Made by a program: the position numbers and the translations under genes. From Eubacterium sp. 14-2 (GTDB lineage Bacteria > Bacillota > Clostridia > Lachnospirales > Lachnospiraceae), in NCBI RefSeq assembly GCF_000403845.2, contig NZ_KE159567.1, positions 690,911 to 754,910 on the forward strand: 64,000 nt of DNA. Reading direction: 5' to 3'. The notes below the pieces were generated by a model that saw only the letters and a list, made by a program, of their open reading frames with translations, was not told the DNA's origin and searched no databases. Below are positions 8,464 through 17,683 of the stretch, one piece after another. Every line of letters starts with the position of its first letter. Position 1 is the stretch's first letter.

Positions 8464-9879
8464 ATGAAACTGTGGCAGAAAGTTTTTCTGTATACTCTGA
8501 TACTGGTGATGCTGGCGGTAAGCATGACCAGTATTTTGCTGTTGAAAAACAGTTTTTCTTTTGCATTAAATCAGAAAAAACAAAGCGTGTACAGTGAGCA
8601 TGAATTTCTGGTGACCAGTTTTAAAAGTATGATGATTACGGAACGTCTGAAAGAAAATGCCATTGTGCTGGAAGAAAAGAAAATGAAAAAATTTATGGAG
8701 AATACCTTTGGCAAAAACACCGAAGGCAGCGGAATTCTGTTCAAAAATGCACAGAATGAACAGGTGTATGCCAATCGTGACATGGATCCGCCGGAAGAAC
8801 TGACGGAAGCAGTCCGCAGTACGGGAAAGAGTTATATGCAGGTGGAGGGAAACCGCCTCTACACAGCTTCTTCAGAGAGCATGGAAGGCAGAACTTATTA
8901 TGTGGTGACAGAAAACGATATTTCTGATGTGATGGAAATTCATGAGAATATGCTGTGGCAGATCCAGGTCATCAGTATGGTGTGCGCCATGGTAATTGCA
9001 CTGATTCTGCTGGTGGTGGTAAAAATGCTGCTGCATCCCCTGAAAAAAATAAATGAGGGAACCAGAGCCATTGCCCAGGGCAGTTATCAGAAACGGATTC
9101 CGGAACGGGGAAAGGATGAACTGTCTGAACTGGCCTGTAACATGAACTGTATGGCGGAAGCCGTGGAAACCAATGTGCGCGCTCTGGAACATGTGGCGGA
9201 GGACAGAAAACATTTCATTGACAACCTTTCCCATGAAATGAAAACACCCCTTACCTCCATACTGGGATTTTCCGATTTGCTGCAGATAAAAAAAGATATT
9301 ACGGAAGAACGGCGGATTGAGTATGCCGGAATTATCAAAGCGGAGGCCACCCGTATGCGCACCCTCTCCGGAAAACTCATGGAACTGATTACCGTAGGGG
9401 AGACCAATCTGGACTGGCAGCAGGAAGATATGCAGAAACTGTTTCTGGAAATCGGAACCTCCCTGAAGGTCATTACGGAAAAACGGAAAATGGAACTGGT
9501 GTGCGAATCAGAGCCGGGTACTCTGCGGGCAGACCGGGAACTGATGAAATCTCTCCTGTATAATCTGGTAGACAATGCGGTGAAGGCTTCCGTAGAAGGA
9601 GGCTGCATTCAGGTAACGGGCCGCTTTGTGGGAGAACAGTTTCAGATCCGTGTATCAGACCAGGGAGTGGGAATTCCGCAGGAAGAAATTGAAAAAATTA
9701 CCCAGGCTTTTTATATGGTGGATAAAGTGAGGGGACGGGCCAATGGCGGCGCAGGCCTGGGGCTGGCCCTCTGTCAGGAAATTGTTTCTCTTCACCAGGG
9801 AACCATGAAATTTGAAAGTCGTTCAGGAGAAGGGACTCAGGTGCTGATTTCCATGAAAGGAGGCCGGGAATGTGATTAA
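8464..9879 (+). CDS. sensor histidine kinase
   Basis: Membrane kinase (471 aa), partner of the preceding regulator. Order of parts: transmembrane helix (9-29), an extracytoplasmic sensor region of about 130 residues, a second helix (167-189), HAMP (190-243), HisKA with phospho-acceptor His257 in NLSHEMKTPL, and an HATPase domain with N box (LVDNAVKAS), G1 (DQGVGIP) and G2 (GGAGLGLAL). All catalytic boxes are intact. Its last codons overlap the next gene by 8 bases, so the third protein probably works with this system. Confidence 0.94.
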   Translation: MKLWQKVFLYTLILVMLAVSMTSILLLKNSFSFALNQKKQSVYSEHEFLVTSFKSMMITERLKENAIVLEEKKMKKFMENTFGKNTEGSGILFKNAQNEQVYANRDMDPPEELTEAVRSTGKSYMQVEGNRLYTASSESMEGRTYYVVTENDISDVMEIHENMLWQIQVISMVCAMVIALILLVVVKMLLHPLKKINEGTRAIAQGSYQKRIPERGKDELSELACNMNCMAEAVETNVRALEHVAEDRKHFIDNLSHEMKTPLTSILGFSDLLQIKKDITEERRIEYAGIIKAEATRMRTLSGKLMELITVGETNLDWQQEDMQKLFLEIGTSLKVITEKRKMELVCESEPGTLRADRELMKSLLYNLVDNAVKASVEGGCIQVTGRFVGEQFQIRVSDQGVGIPQEEIEKITQAFYMVDKVRGRANGGAGLGLALCQEIVSLHQGTMKFESRSGEGTQVLISMKGGRECD

Positions 9880-10909
9880 AATAAAGTCCATGGCTCTGAC
9901 TTTTCTGTGTGCGGCTATTATTCTGGGAGCCGGTTACCTTGTGATTGTGGAAAGCGGGAAAAAAGTACTGGAAAAAGAGAGAATCCTGGAAGAAACCCGG
10001 TATGAGAGCACCAGTTCCAATATTTTTTATGGGAAAATCGAAGAAGATATCGAGCTGTTTCCCTGGAATTACTACCCGGACAATGAGACCGTGTCGGAGG
10101 TTTATCCGCAATTTTACCAGATGCTTCTGGATTACGGGGACAGTATGGAAGAAGCAAAGGAAAAAACGGACTGGTATCTGTATCAGATGATTGCCTGTGA
10201 AAGCCATGAGCGGGTGGAAGATATCTGGAAGGTTTATCAGAAAAAACAGAAAAAAATTGTGGACAGCCTGGTTATGACAGAAAATTCTCCCATAGGCCCT
10301 GTTTATTTTTATCAGGATATGCTGGAAGTGAATCAAAGCCAGTATCAGGTACGGATTGCCTGCAGTGAATGGCATATTGTAAGTTTTATCTGTCAGGAAA
10401 TCAGTGCAGAAGAATGGGACAGGGCCCGCTGGGAGGAGGGGAAGGACAGACTGGCAAAAACGCTGGAGGAATCAGAACTGGAGCTGGCCGCCTGTTTCGA
10501 CTATATGGTGCTGATGAGCAGTCAGGATCTTTTTACCATGTATGATGAAGACGGGCATTACATCCACGGCCATTTGGCGGGACTACGATGGCTGGACAAT
10601 ATTCTGGAAGGGAACGTGGATGAGGAAGATATGCCCCAGGAGCTTAGCGACCTGATGAAAAACCGGGGAGTTTCCTACAGTGAGGAGAAAGACAGTGCTG
10701 CCAGCTCAAAGGGAATGGAATACGATAAGGAGGTTACTGCTGTGCAGCCGTCAGGAGAGGTATTGGAAGAAACAGAAGGTTATTCTTACCAGATTGTGGA
10801 ATTAAAAGACATGATACTGCTGCTGATGCAGGGAGAACATACCATCGGTATTTATTATGACCCGGTGAGGCAGCGTTTTTGCGGTTACAATTATTTTAAT
10901 GAATATTAA
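9872..10909 (+). CDS. membrane-anchored protein of the two-component operon, function unknown
   Basis: I do not recognise this 345-aa protein. It has one N-terminal hydrophobic segment (about residues 8-25, LTFLCAAIILGAGYLVIVES) and an otherwise soluble, acidic extracytoplasmic part; no lipobox cysteine is evident. The start is a GTG with AAAGGAGG 9 bases upstream, lying inside the kinase gene. The overlap implies translational coupling and a role linked to the kinase, for example as a signal-sensing or inhibitory partner, as auxiliary proteins do in other three-gene systems. That role is inference from position only. Confidence 0.7.
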   Translation: MIKIKSMALTFLCAAIILGAGYLVIVESGKKVLEKERILEETRYESTSSNIFYGKIEEDIELFPWNYYPDNETVSEVYPQFYQMLLDYGDSMEEAKEKTDWYLYQMIACESHERVEDIWKVYQKKQKKIVDSLVMTENSPIGPVYFYQDMLEVNQSQYQVRIACSEWHIVSFICQEISAEEWDRARWEEGKDRLAKTLEESELELAACFDYMVLMSSQDLFTMYDEDGHYIHGHLAGLRWLDNILEGNVDEEDMPQELSDLMKNRGVSYSEEKDSAASSKGMEYDKEVTAVQPSGEVLEETEGYSYQIVELKDMILLLMQGEHTIGIYYDPVRQRFCGYNYFNEY

Positions 10910-10936
10910 ATTTTTCGAAAGCCTTTGAAAAAGCAG

Positions 10937-10965
10937 TTGTGCTATTGAACTCCCTGGCTTATAAT
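10937..10965 (+). promoter_or_regulatory. promoter of the clpX-like gene
   Basis: TTGTGC (10937-10942), 17-bp spacer, TATAAT (10960-10965). It lies 49 bases before the clpX-like start codon and is the only good promoter in the 105-bp gap. Confidence 0.6.
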
Positions 10966-11014
10966 AAAGTCATGTTTCGGATATGAAGTTCGAAAAGAAA
11001 AAGGAGATTTCAGG

Positions 11015-12538
11015 ATGAAAGATAATTTTGACGATACAGATTTCCGGGAGGTGGTTTCAGATTCCGGAGAGACAGAGGAACATACGGAGTCAGAAGCTGG
11101 AGACAGCAGTGACGGAAAGGAAGGGAATTCCGCAGTGGACAGCCAGGACAGTGCAGAAAGTGAATACGAAGATATCTGCTATATCTGCCACCGGCCGGAG
11201 AGCAAGGCCGGAAAGATGATTAAGATACCAAATGAAATCTGTATCTGTGCGGACTGTATGCAGAAAACCTTTGACAGCATGAATCATGGAGGATTTCCTC
11301 TGGGAGATATGAGCAGTTTCGGGAACATGCCAAATATCAGTATGATAAATCTGTCAGATTTACAGAATATGGGCATGAATATGGTGCCCAGAAGCCAGAA
11401 ACTGAAAAAGAAGAAATCAAAAGAAGAAAAGAAGGAAAAGCCCGTGCTGGATATCAAATCCATTCCGGCTCCCCACCGGATTAAGGCCAGCCTTGACGAA
11501 TATGTGGTGGGACAGGAACATGCCAAGAAAGTCATGTCCGTGGCAGTTTACAACCATTACAAACGGGTGGCCTGCGATAACCTGGACGGAGTTGAGATTG
11601 AGAAGTCCAATATGCTGATGGTGGGGCCCACGGGAAGCGGAAAGACCTATATGGTGAGGACTCTGGCAAAACTTCTGGATGTGCCTCTTGCCATTGCAGA
11701 CGCCACCTCCCTCACAGAAGCCGGATATATCGGAGATGACATTGAAAGCGTTGTTTCCAAACTGCTGGCTGCTGCCGATAATGATGTGGAGAAAGCAGAG
11801 CATGGAATTATTTTTATTGACGAAATAGACAAGATTGCCAAGAAAAAGAATACCCATCAGCGGGATGTGAGCGGAGAGAGCGTACAGCAGGGAATGCTCA
11901 AACTGCTGGAGGGAGCTGAAATAGAAGTGCCGGTAGGAGCCAACAGCAAGAATGCAATGGTGCCGCTGGCCACAGTGAATACCAGAAATATCCTGTTTAT
12001 CTGCGGCGGTGCATTTCCTGATCTGGAAGACGTCATTAAAGAGCGTCTGAATAAAAAGTCTTCCATGGGATTCCATGCGGATCTGAAAGATAAATACGAT
12101 AAGGAAGAGAATATTCTGCACCGGGTTGAAGTGGAGGATATCCGCAAATACGGGATGATACCGGAATTTCTGGGACGTCTTCCCATTATATTTGCACTGG
12201 ATGCCCTGACAGAAGATATGTTGGTACGGATTCTGACGGAGCCGAAAAACGCCATTGTCAAACAGTATCAGAAGCTGCTGGCCATGGATGAGGTGAAACT
12301 GGAATTTGAAGAAGGGGCGCTGCGCTCCATTGCTGAGAAGGCCAGACAGAAGGATGTGGGCGCACGGGCGCTCCGGGCCATTATTGAAGAATTCATGCTG
12401 GACATTATGTATGAGATTCCAAAAGACGACAACATTGGAGTGGTAACCATTACCAGAGATTATATTGAAAATACAGGAGGCCCGGTCATCAGTATGCGGG
12501 GCTGTCTGAATCTGGAGGATAAGACAGCGCTGGCATAA
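11015..12538 (+). CDS. divergent ClpX-like AAA+ unfoldase
   Basis: ClpX-related ATPase (507 aa, about 80 longer than typical ClpX) expected to unfold proteins for ClpP. It begins with an acidic extension (1-52), then a four-Cys zinc site (Cys55, Cys58, Cys78, Cys81) and a Met/Asn-rich plus Lys-rich linker. The AAA+ module has Walker A GPTGSGKT (204-211), pore loop GYIG (237-240), Walker B IIFIDE (265-270) and GARALRAIIEEFMLDIMY near the end. MGF at 351-353 sits where ClpX has its IGF ClpP-docking loop. The Arg-Lys-His loop that grips ssrA tags in standard ClpX is replaced by SKN (311-313). I therefore read it as a specialised paralogue rather than the housekeeping enzyme. A subtilase gene follows after 48 bases. 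Confidence 0.85.
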   Translation: MKDNFDDTDFREVVSDSGETEEHTESEAGDSSDGKEGNSAVDSQDSAESEYEDICYICHRPESKAGKMIKIPNEICICADCMQKTFDSMNHGGFPLGDMSSFGNMPNISMINLSDLQNMGMNMVPRSQKLKKKKSKEEKKEKPVLDIKSIPAPHRIKASLDEYVVGQEHAKKVMSVAVYNHYKRVACDNLDGVEIEKSNMLMVGPTGSGKTYMVRTLAKLLDVPLAIADATSLTEAGYIGDDIESVVSKLLAAADNDVEKAEHGIIFIDEIDKIAKKKNTHQRDVSGESVQQGMLKLLEGAEIEVPVGANSKNAMVPLATVNTRNILFICGGAFPDLEDVIKERLNKKSSMGFHADLKDKYDKEENILHRVEVEDIRKYGMIPEFLGRLPIIFALDALTEDMLVRILTEPKNAIVKQYQKLLAMDEVKLEFEEGALRSIAEKARQKDVGARALRAIIEEFMLDIMYEIPKDDNIGVVTITRDYIENTGGPVISMRGCLNLEDKTALA

Positions 12539-12586
12539 TGTGGGGAAATATTACATACATATGTAGAAAAAAGAAAAGAGCTGCAT

Positions 12587-14269
12587 ATGGACTGTGAAGA
12601 AGCTGTATACTCAAATGATTATTATGATTTTATAATGGAATATGAGCTGCAGATGAGAGGGACTCCTGTGGCAGAATGCATACAGAGAATCAGCGAGGCG
12701 TATGATGTGGCCTATATTCCCAGAAACATGAATCCACCGCTGAATATTCAGAATTATGATTACACTTCCGTTCCAAAGTGTTATACCCTTATGGATGAGA
12801 ACGCTCTGGAGGCCAGCGGAATTTTGAGAATTCAGAATCAGCCGACCCTGTCCTTAAAGGGACAGGGTGTTTTAATTGGATTTCTGGATACGGGAATTGA
12901 CTATGAGAACCCTGTGTTCCGAAACAGTGACGGGAGTACCAGAATTGCTGCGGTCTGGGATCAGACAGACCGCAGCGGAACCAGGCCGGAAGGATTTCTC
13001 TATGGCAGTGAATATGATGATACCAGGATCAATGAAGCGCTGCAGGCAGTAAATCCCAGAGAGGTGGTGCCCATGACAGACCCGGTGGGTCATGGAACCT
13101 TTCTGGCCAGTATTGCGGCGGGCAGTCCCGTACCGGAGGAAGAATTTACCGGTGCGGCTCCCTATGCCAGAATTGTGATGGTGAAATTAAAGCCCGCAAA
13201 AGATTACCTGCGGGAATTCTTTTTTATTCCGGAAGATGCACAGGCCTTTCAGGAAAATGATATTATGGCGGGAATTGCCTATCTGGATCAGTTTGCGGCA
13301 AAGCGCCATATGCCTCTGGTTATCTGCTTTGGGCTGGGGACTAATATGGGAAGCCACACAGGGGTGAGCCTTCTGTCATCTGTGCTGAATCATATCACCC
13401 TGCGCAACGGGCGGGTAGCGGTAACAGCCACAGGAAATGAAGGAAATGAGCGCCATCACTATCTGGGAGAGATGGAAAACGGTCAGGAGTATCAGAACGT
13501 GGAAATCAATGTGGGAGAAGGGGTGAAAGGGTTTGTGACGGAACTGTGGGCACGGGCTCCCCAGCGGTTTATTGTGGAAATTATTTCTCCCACGGGAGAG
13601 CGGATGCCCAGTGAATATATTCTTTCCGGCGGCAGAGAGTATGATTTTCTGTTTGAAAATACTACAGTGACGGTGGATTACAGGATTACCGGGATTTTGG
13701 ATGGAGCCCAGATTATTTACATACGATTTGTGAATCCCTCCCAGGGCCTGTGGAATATCCGTGTGTTTCCGGAAGTGGAGATGGCCAGTGTATTTCATAT
13801 GTGGCTTCCCATGCGGGAACTTCTGTCGGGAGATGTGTTTTTTGTACGTTCCAATCCGGACACGACCCTGACGGTACCGGCAACTACCATTGTGCCCATC
13901 AGCGTTGGAGCCTATGATTCCAGAGATAACAGTATCTATCTCAAATCCGGCCGGGGATTTACCTCAAATGGATGGGTGAAGCCGGATTTTGTGGCGCCGG
14001 GTGTGGGAGTCCTTGGAGCAGGTCCGCGCAACCAGTTTGTGGCAAAGGATGGAACCAGTGTGGCGGCCGCAATTACGTCGGGAGCTGTGGCTTTGCTGCT
14101 GGAATGGGGGATTGTGCGTGGAAACTACACCACAATCACCAGTCTGGAGGTGAAAAATGTGCTGATTCGAGGAGCCACCAGAGACAGCAAACGGATCTAT
14201 CCGGACCAGGCATTTGGCTGGGGATTGTTAAATCTCTATCAGGCATTTGAAGATTTCCGTATTCGTTAG
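12587..14269 (+). CDS. S8 subtilisin-like peptidase of the Csp germination-protease type
   Basis: Subtilase (560 aa) with an intact catalytic triad: Asp101 (GFLDTGIDY), His169 (PVGHGTFLA) and Ser491 (DGTSVAAA). The region between His and Ser is about 320 residues, much longer than in secreted subtilisins, and contains a large insert. This size, the lack of a signal peptide and the N-terminal YDVAYIPRNMNPP stretch match the Csp proteases that activate the cortex hydrolase SleC in Clostridia. Csp proteins are packaged in spores. A split sleC-type gene is in this window (41686-47163), which supports the link, but the exact Csp class (B or other) is not certain. It probably shares a transcript with the clpX-like gene. 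Confidence 0.85.
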   Translation: MDCEEAVYSNDYYDFIMEYELQMRGTPVAECIQRISEAYDVAYIPRNMNPPLNIQNYDYTSVPKCYTLMDENALEASGILRIQNQPTLSLKGQGVLIGFLDTGIDYENPVFRNSDGSTRIAAVWDQTDRSGTRPEGFLYGSEYDDTRINEALQAVNPREVVPMTDPVGHGTFLASIAAGSPVPEEEFTGAAPYARIVMVKLKPAKDYLREFFFIPEDAQAFQENDIMAGIAYLDQFAAKRHMPLVICFGLGTNMGSHTGVSLLSSVLNHITLRNGRVAVTATGNEGNERHHYLGEMENGQEYQNVEINVGEGVKGFVTELWARAPQRFIVEIISPTGERMPSEYILSGGREYDFLFENTTVTVDYRITGILDGAQIIYIRFVNPSQGLWNIRVFPEVEMASVFHMWLPMRELLSGDVFFVRSNPDTTLTVPATTIVPISVGAYDSRDNSIYLKSGRGFTSNGWVKPDFVAPGVGVLGAGPRNQFVAKDGTSVAAAITSGAVALLLEWGIVRGNYTTITSLEVKNVLIRGATRDSKRIYPDQAFGWGLLNLYQAFEDFRIR

Positions 14270-14273
14270 AAAA

Positions 14274-14312
14274 ACAGGGCGTTGCGATCATTCCTGGTTC
14301 GCAGCGCCCTGT
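14274..14312 (+). terminator. intrinsic terminator after the subtilase gene
   Basis: ACAGGGC...GCCCTGT stem with an inner TGCGA/TCGCA extension, about 13 bp in all, followed by a T-rich stretch. It lies between convergent genes and may serve the cupin gene as well. Confidence 0.7.
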
Positions 14313-14348
14313 GCTGTTTGCTTTATTTTGCCGGATTACCGAAAAACA

Positions 14349-14687
14349 TCAGTCCACTTCAATCTTGTCAGATTCCTGGAAAGGTGCCAGGGTGGAAATC
14401 ATTTTTACGGTTTTGTCATAGCGGTTGATGACATAATGTACTTCTTTGGGTTCAATATGTATCATCTGGCCCTGGGTCAGGGTGTGAGTGGTACCGTCTA
14501 CTTCAATGTCGATTTTTCCTTCCAGAATATAGAAGTTTTCTTCCATAATATTGTGGTAATGGGCCTTAAAGTCCTGTCCGGCCTGGAACTGTACCACTGC
14601 AAAATTGGAACGGGGGCCTTTCATCAGATATTTCGGGCCGCTGTCTCCGAAACGATACTCTCTGTCTTTTTCATCAATAATAAACAT
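14349..14687 (-). CDS. cupin-domain protein at the end of the lsrRK side of the AI-2 locus
   Basis: Single-domain cupin (112 aa). Likely metal ligands are His43, His45, Glu49 or Glu50 and His84 (KAHYHNIMEENFYILEG ... KEVHYVIN). It is the last gene of the minus-strand lsrR-lsrK-cupin run, 44 bases after lsrK, with AAGGAGGAG before its start. In enterobacteria the AI-2 locus contains LsrG, an unrelated fold that isomerises phospho-AI-2 before LsrF acts. No LsrG-like gene is present here, so this cupin is a candidate to take that step. Cupins include sugar isomerases, which makes this plausible, but it is inference. Confidence 0.8.
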   Translation of the reverse strand: MFIIDEKDREYRFGDSGPKYLMKGPRSNFAVVQFQAGQDFKAHYHNIMEENFYILEGKIDIEVDGTTHTLTQGQMIHIEPKEVHYVINRYDKTVKMISTLAPFQESDKIEVD

Positions 14688-14731
14688 AATTTCTCCTCCT
14701 TATAATATAATGCTGCGGTGATTCTCCGGTT

Positions 14732-16294
14732 TCAGACGCCGGGTGCAGACCACATATGTCTGGTAAGTTTCTGATTTGCAAGGTCAAGCTGTTTCTGGTA
14801 TACCTGACGCCAGTTTTCGTAGAGTTCTGCATATACCCTGGCATTTTCAGGATTGGGCTGATAAGTCTTCTCAATTTTAACCACTTTGCGTACCGTTTCT
14901 TCAATATCCGTGTAAATGCCCACGCCCTTGCCTGCAAGAATGGCAGCTCCCAGAGCAGTGGCCTCTTTCACTTTGGGCACATGCACCGGAATATTCAGTA
15001 CATCAGAGACAATCTGACACCAGAGCGGGCTTTTGGAAGCGCCGGAAGCAAAGATAATTTCCCTGGGATATTCTCCTGTCACAGAAGCCACCAGTTCTAC
15101 GTTCCCTCTGGTAACCAGCGCTGAGTTCTCCATAATTGCCCGGTAGAAGGTATAGCGGTTGAATTTTTCCGGATCCAGCGCAAAGTTGGTGAAAGTGGGA
15201 GCCGCATGTTTCCAGGAAATATAGTTCATAACGTCTGAGAAGGTGCAGAACATGCCGTAACAGCCGGCAGGAATTTTTTCAGCTTCCTGGTTCATCAGGT
15301 CGTAGGGATCTCTGCCGGTTTCTTCTGCAAGCTGTTTTTCCATCTGACAGAAGGAGTCCCGGTACCAGCGCATAATCAGGCCGGGATAGAAGGCCAGCGC
15401 TTCATACTGCCAGAGATTGGGAAGGGCATGGCAGTTGACCCGTACCCGGCATTCGTCATCTGTTTTTACTACGGATGTATTATATTCAAACTGCCAGAAA
15501 CTTCCGCCGAACACAGCGCCCTGGCCCTGGGATACCAGTCCCACGCCGATACAGCCCAGCTGTGCGTCGCCGCCCCCTGCCACCACGGGAGTGCCAGAGG
15601 CAAGTCCTGTTGCCGCTGCCGCTTCTTCGCTGACAGATCCCACCACGGTACCGCTCTCATATACCTGCGGGAATATGTCTGTTTTCAGGCCGCATTTTTC
15701 CATGATGGATGTATCCCAGTCTCTGGTTGCCAGATCAAAGATACCTGTGGTGGAGCCGTTGCTGGGCTCGATGGACATAATACCTGTGAGTTTCAGAATC
15801 AGCCAGTCATTGAACATTCCGACGTAAGCTGTTTTATCATAAATTTCAGGCATTTTGTTTTTTACCCAGAGAATACGGGGCAGAGCGCCCAGGGCATAGG
15901 TCTGGCCGGATACCCGGTAGATTTCCTTTTCCAGTTCCGGTGATTTCTGAATCAGTTCCACCACTTCATCGTCAGAACGGGCGTCCACATTGGCGCAGGC
16001 CCAGAGTTCGTTGCAGTCTTTGTCGTAGAGCAGGATACCCTCCCGCATGCAGGTGGTGGAAATTGCTGCAATTTCTCCGGGATCCGTTCCGGTTTCGGCC
16101 AGAACATCCTGAATACAGCCTCTTGCCAGTTCCCAGTTCTGTACCCAGTCAAAATCCATGGAACCCGGAAAACGGGGGTCTTCCCTGTGTTCCCATTCCT
16201 GCTGGGAAACACCCAGCTGGTTTCCGTCCAGATCAAAAAGTACGGCGCGGACACTTCCGGTTCCGGCATCTAATGCCATTAAATATTTTCCCAT
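14732..16294 (-). CDS. lsrK: autoinducer-2 kinase LsrK
   Basis: FGGY-family sugar kinase (520 aa) that phosphorylates imported AI-2 (DPD), trapping it and creating the ligand for LsrR. The N-terminus (YLMALDAGTGSVRAVLFDLD), SMREG-like CMREGILLYD and WACANVDARS closely follow enterobacterial LsrK, and the length matches. The C-terminal half has the FGGY-type ATP site (VELVASVTGEYPREIIFASG). The frame is open upstream, but AGGAGGT lies 6 bases before the ATG at 16294. It follows lsrR on the same strand with an 83-base gap. Confidence 0.93.
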   Translation of the reverse strand: MGKYLMALDAGTGSVRAVLFDLDGNQLGVSQQEWEHREDPRFPGSMDFDWVQNWELARGCIQDVLAETGTDPGEIAAISTTCMREGILLYDKDCNELWACANVDARSDDEVVELIQKSPELEKEIYRVSGQTYALGALPRILWVKNKMPEIYDKTAYVGMFNDWLILKLTGIMSIEPSNGSTTGIFDLATRDWDTSIMEKCGLKTDIFPQVYESGTVVGSVSEEAAAATGLASGTPVVAGGGDAQLGCIGVGLVSQGQGAVFGGSFWQFEYNTSVVKTDDECRVRVNCHALPNLWQYEALAFYPGLIMRWYRDSFCQMEKQLAEETGRDPYDLMNQEAEKIPAGCYGMFCTFSDVMNYISWKHAAPTFTNFALDPEKFNRYTFYRAIMENSALVTRGNVELVASVTGEYPREIIFASGASKSPLWCQIVSDVLNIPVHVPKVKEATALGAAILAGKGVGIYTDIEETVRKVVKIEKTYQPNPENARVYAELYENWRQVYQKQLDLANQKLTRHMWSAPGV

Positions 16295-16377
16295 CGTATT
16301 ACCTCCTGTAAATTTAATTCCCCCAGACAGTGCATAATGCCATGGCTTTGCCTGGCGGTTTGCTGTTTTGTGCTGCG

Positions 16378-17325
16378 CTAATTCTGCCGCGGGGGTATCT
16401 GGCCCTGGCACAGCAGCGCCGCAGTGCTTTCATCTGTAATGAGAATATCCAGATAGCCTCCTTTTAATGCTGCGGTGATAGCCGCCACTTTATGCTTTCC
16501 GGCAGATACGCCGATCACATTTTCCAGCTGATGCAGGGTGCTCAAAGGCACGCTTACCAGCCGGGAGTCAATGTCAGTATCCACCAGTCTGCCTTCTTTG
16601 TCGATGAAATGGCAGATGAGATCTCCCACGGCTCCTTTCATGTCCAGAAGCAGAAAATCATTGTGGCTTAACATGGAAGATTTTAATATGGTTGCCCTCT
16701 GGTCCATGGCTCCGATGCCCACTACGGTCATGCTGGCCAGATTTATCATATTGGTAATTTCCTTAACAGAGCTTTCTTCCCGCATGGCCTGGGCCATTTC
16801 CCTGGAAGACATAATCAGGGGAGCGGGAATCAGGTACAGCTTCGCATTGAAAATATTGGTCTCGGAATTGGGCAGATAATACCCCACCCCTCCGGTAAGG
16901 GAAACAAAGGAAGCAGATATTTCCAGATTCCGCGCCAGATACTCAATGGTTCTGGAGGAAGTGTCTCCATACCCGAAATTGATGTAGCAGTTGTCGGACA
17001 CATGATTGGCAATATAAATAGAAGCTGCTTTGGCAATGGTGTCGTTGACTGCAGAGGTATCCGGGTTGGTGGGCACAATGTAGCAGTCCTTCAGATGATA
17101 TGTTTCCATCAGCCTGGTTTCCAGTTCATGGCGCCGGTCAAGGGCGGAGGAAATACGGAACTGGACGATTCCGGTCTGGCGTGCTTTTTCCAGCAGCCGG
17201 ATAACCCGCATCCGGGAAATTCCCATCTGGTCGGCAATGGCCTGCTGGGTCATATTTTCCATATAATAGTACCAGGCTGTCTTCATCATTAAATTTTCTT
17301 CAAAATCTGTGATAGCATCGTACAT
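16378..17325 (-). CDS. lsrR: LsrR-type transcriptional repressor of AI-2 uptake (SorC family)
   Basis: SorC/DeoR-like regulator (315 aa). Residues 20-60 form the helix-turn-helix (MTQQAIADQMGISRMRVIRLLEKA); the rest is the sugar-phosphate-binding domain (INFGYGDTSSRTIEYLARNL, VGIGAMDQRATILKSS, VSAGKHKVAAITAAL). It is expected to repress the divergent lsrACDBF operon until phospho-AI-2 binds. The start codon at 17325 has AAAGGA upstream. A 21-bp imperfect dyad at its own transcription start (17392-17412) is a good autoregulatory site. Confidence 0.92.
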   Translation of the reverse strand: MYDAITDFEENLMMKTAWYYYMENMTQQAIADQMGISRMRVIRLLEKARQTGIVQFRISSALDRRHELETRLMETYHLKDCYIVPTNPDTSAVNDTIAKAASIYIANHVSDNCYINFGYGDTSSRTIEYLARNLEISASFVSLTGGVGYYLPNSETNIFNAKLYLIPAPLIMSSREMAQAMREESSVKEITNMINLASMTVVGIGAMDQRATILKSSMLSHNDFLLLDMKGAVGDLICHFIDKEGRLVDTDIDSRLVSVPLSTLHQLENVIGVSAGKHKVAAITAALKGGYLDILITDESTAALLCQGQIPPRQN

Positions 17326-17391
17326 AATCGTCGGTTTCCTTTATTAAAATAATATATGAAACTGGAAAGTACCAAATGTAACAAATGTTTA

Positions 17392-17447
17392 AAGATAAAT
17401 CATATGTATCTTAAAAACAGTATAACAACCGGAAGGCGAAAAGTCAA
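17392..17447 (-). promoter_or_regulatory. lsrR promoter with operator-like dyad
   Basis: Minus-strand promoter TTGACT (17447-17442), 17-bp spacer, TATACT (17424-17419). The predicted start point falls in an imperfect palindrome at 17392-17412 whose outer arms are AAGATA/TATCTT, with 8 of 10 base pairs matched. A tandem CAAATGT pair lies just beyond at about 17373. A dyad over +1 suits repressor autocontrol. Confidence 0.6.
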
Positions 17448-17593
17448 CGTGTATATCAAAAATAATAGCCTGTAATTTGAAGATTATAGGATTTGTGATA
17501 GAAGAAAAGAAAAAACCGGGAAGGTATATTGGAAAAAATACACAATAATTTCTGAATAAAAGGAAGAAAATTGGGGAAAAAGTGTTTTGGGTA

Positions 17594-17622
17594 TTGACAA
17601 ATAATGAAATTGCATTTATGAT
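17594..17622 (+). promoter_or_regulatory. lsrACDBF promoter
   Basis: TTGACA (17594-17599), 17-bp spacer, TATGAT (17617-17622): close to the vegetative consensus. An AATAAT/ATTATT dyad spans spacer and -10 and could be the LsrR site. The rest of the 358-bp lsrR-lsrA gap is AT-rich with no other clear feature. Confidence 0.7.
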
Positions 17623-17683
17623 TATTCTATAAAACAAAATATTATCGAGCAAACATATGTTGATTTGGAATGGGGGAAAGGAA

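Noticed and set aside
14247-14705. Plus-strand 152-aa frame opposite the cupin gene
   Set aside because: It is antisense to a clear cupin and crosses a terminator, and its start lies inside the subtilase end.
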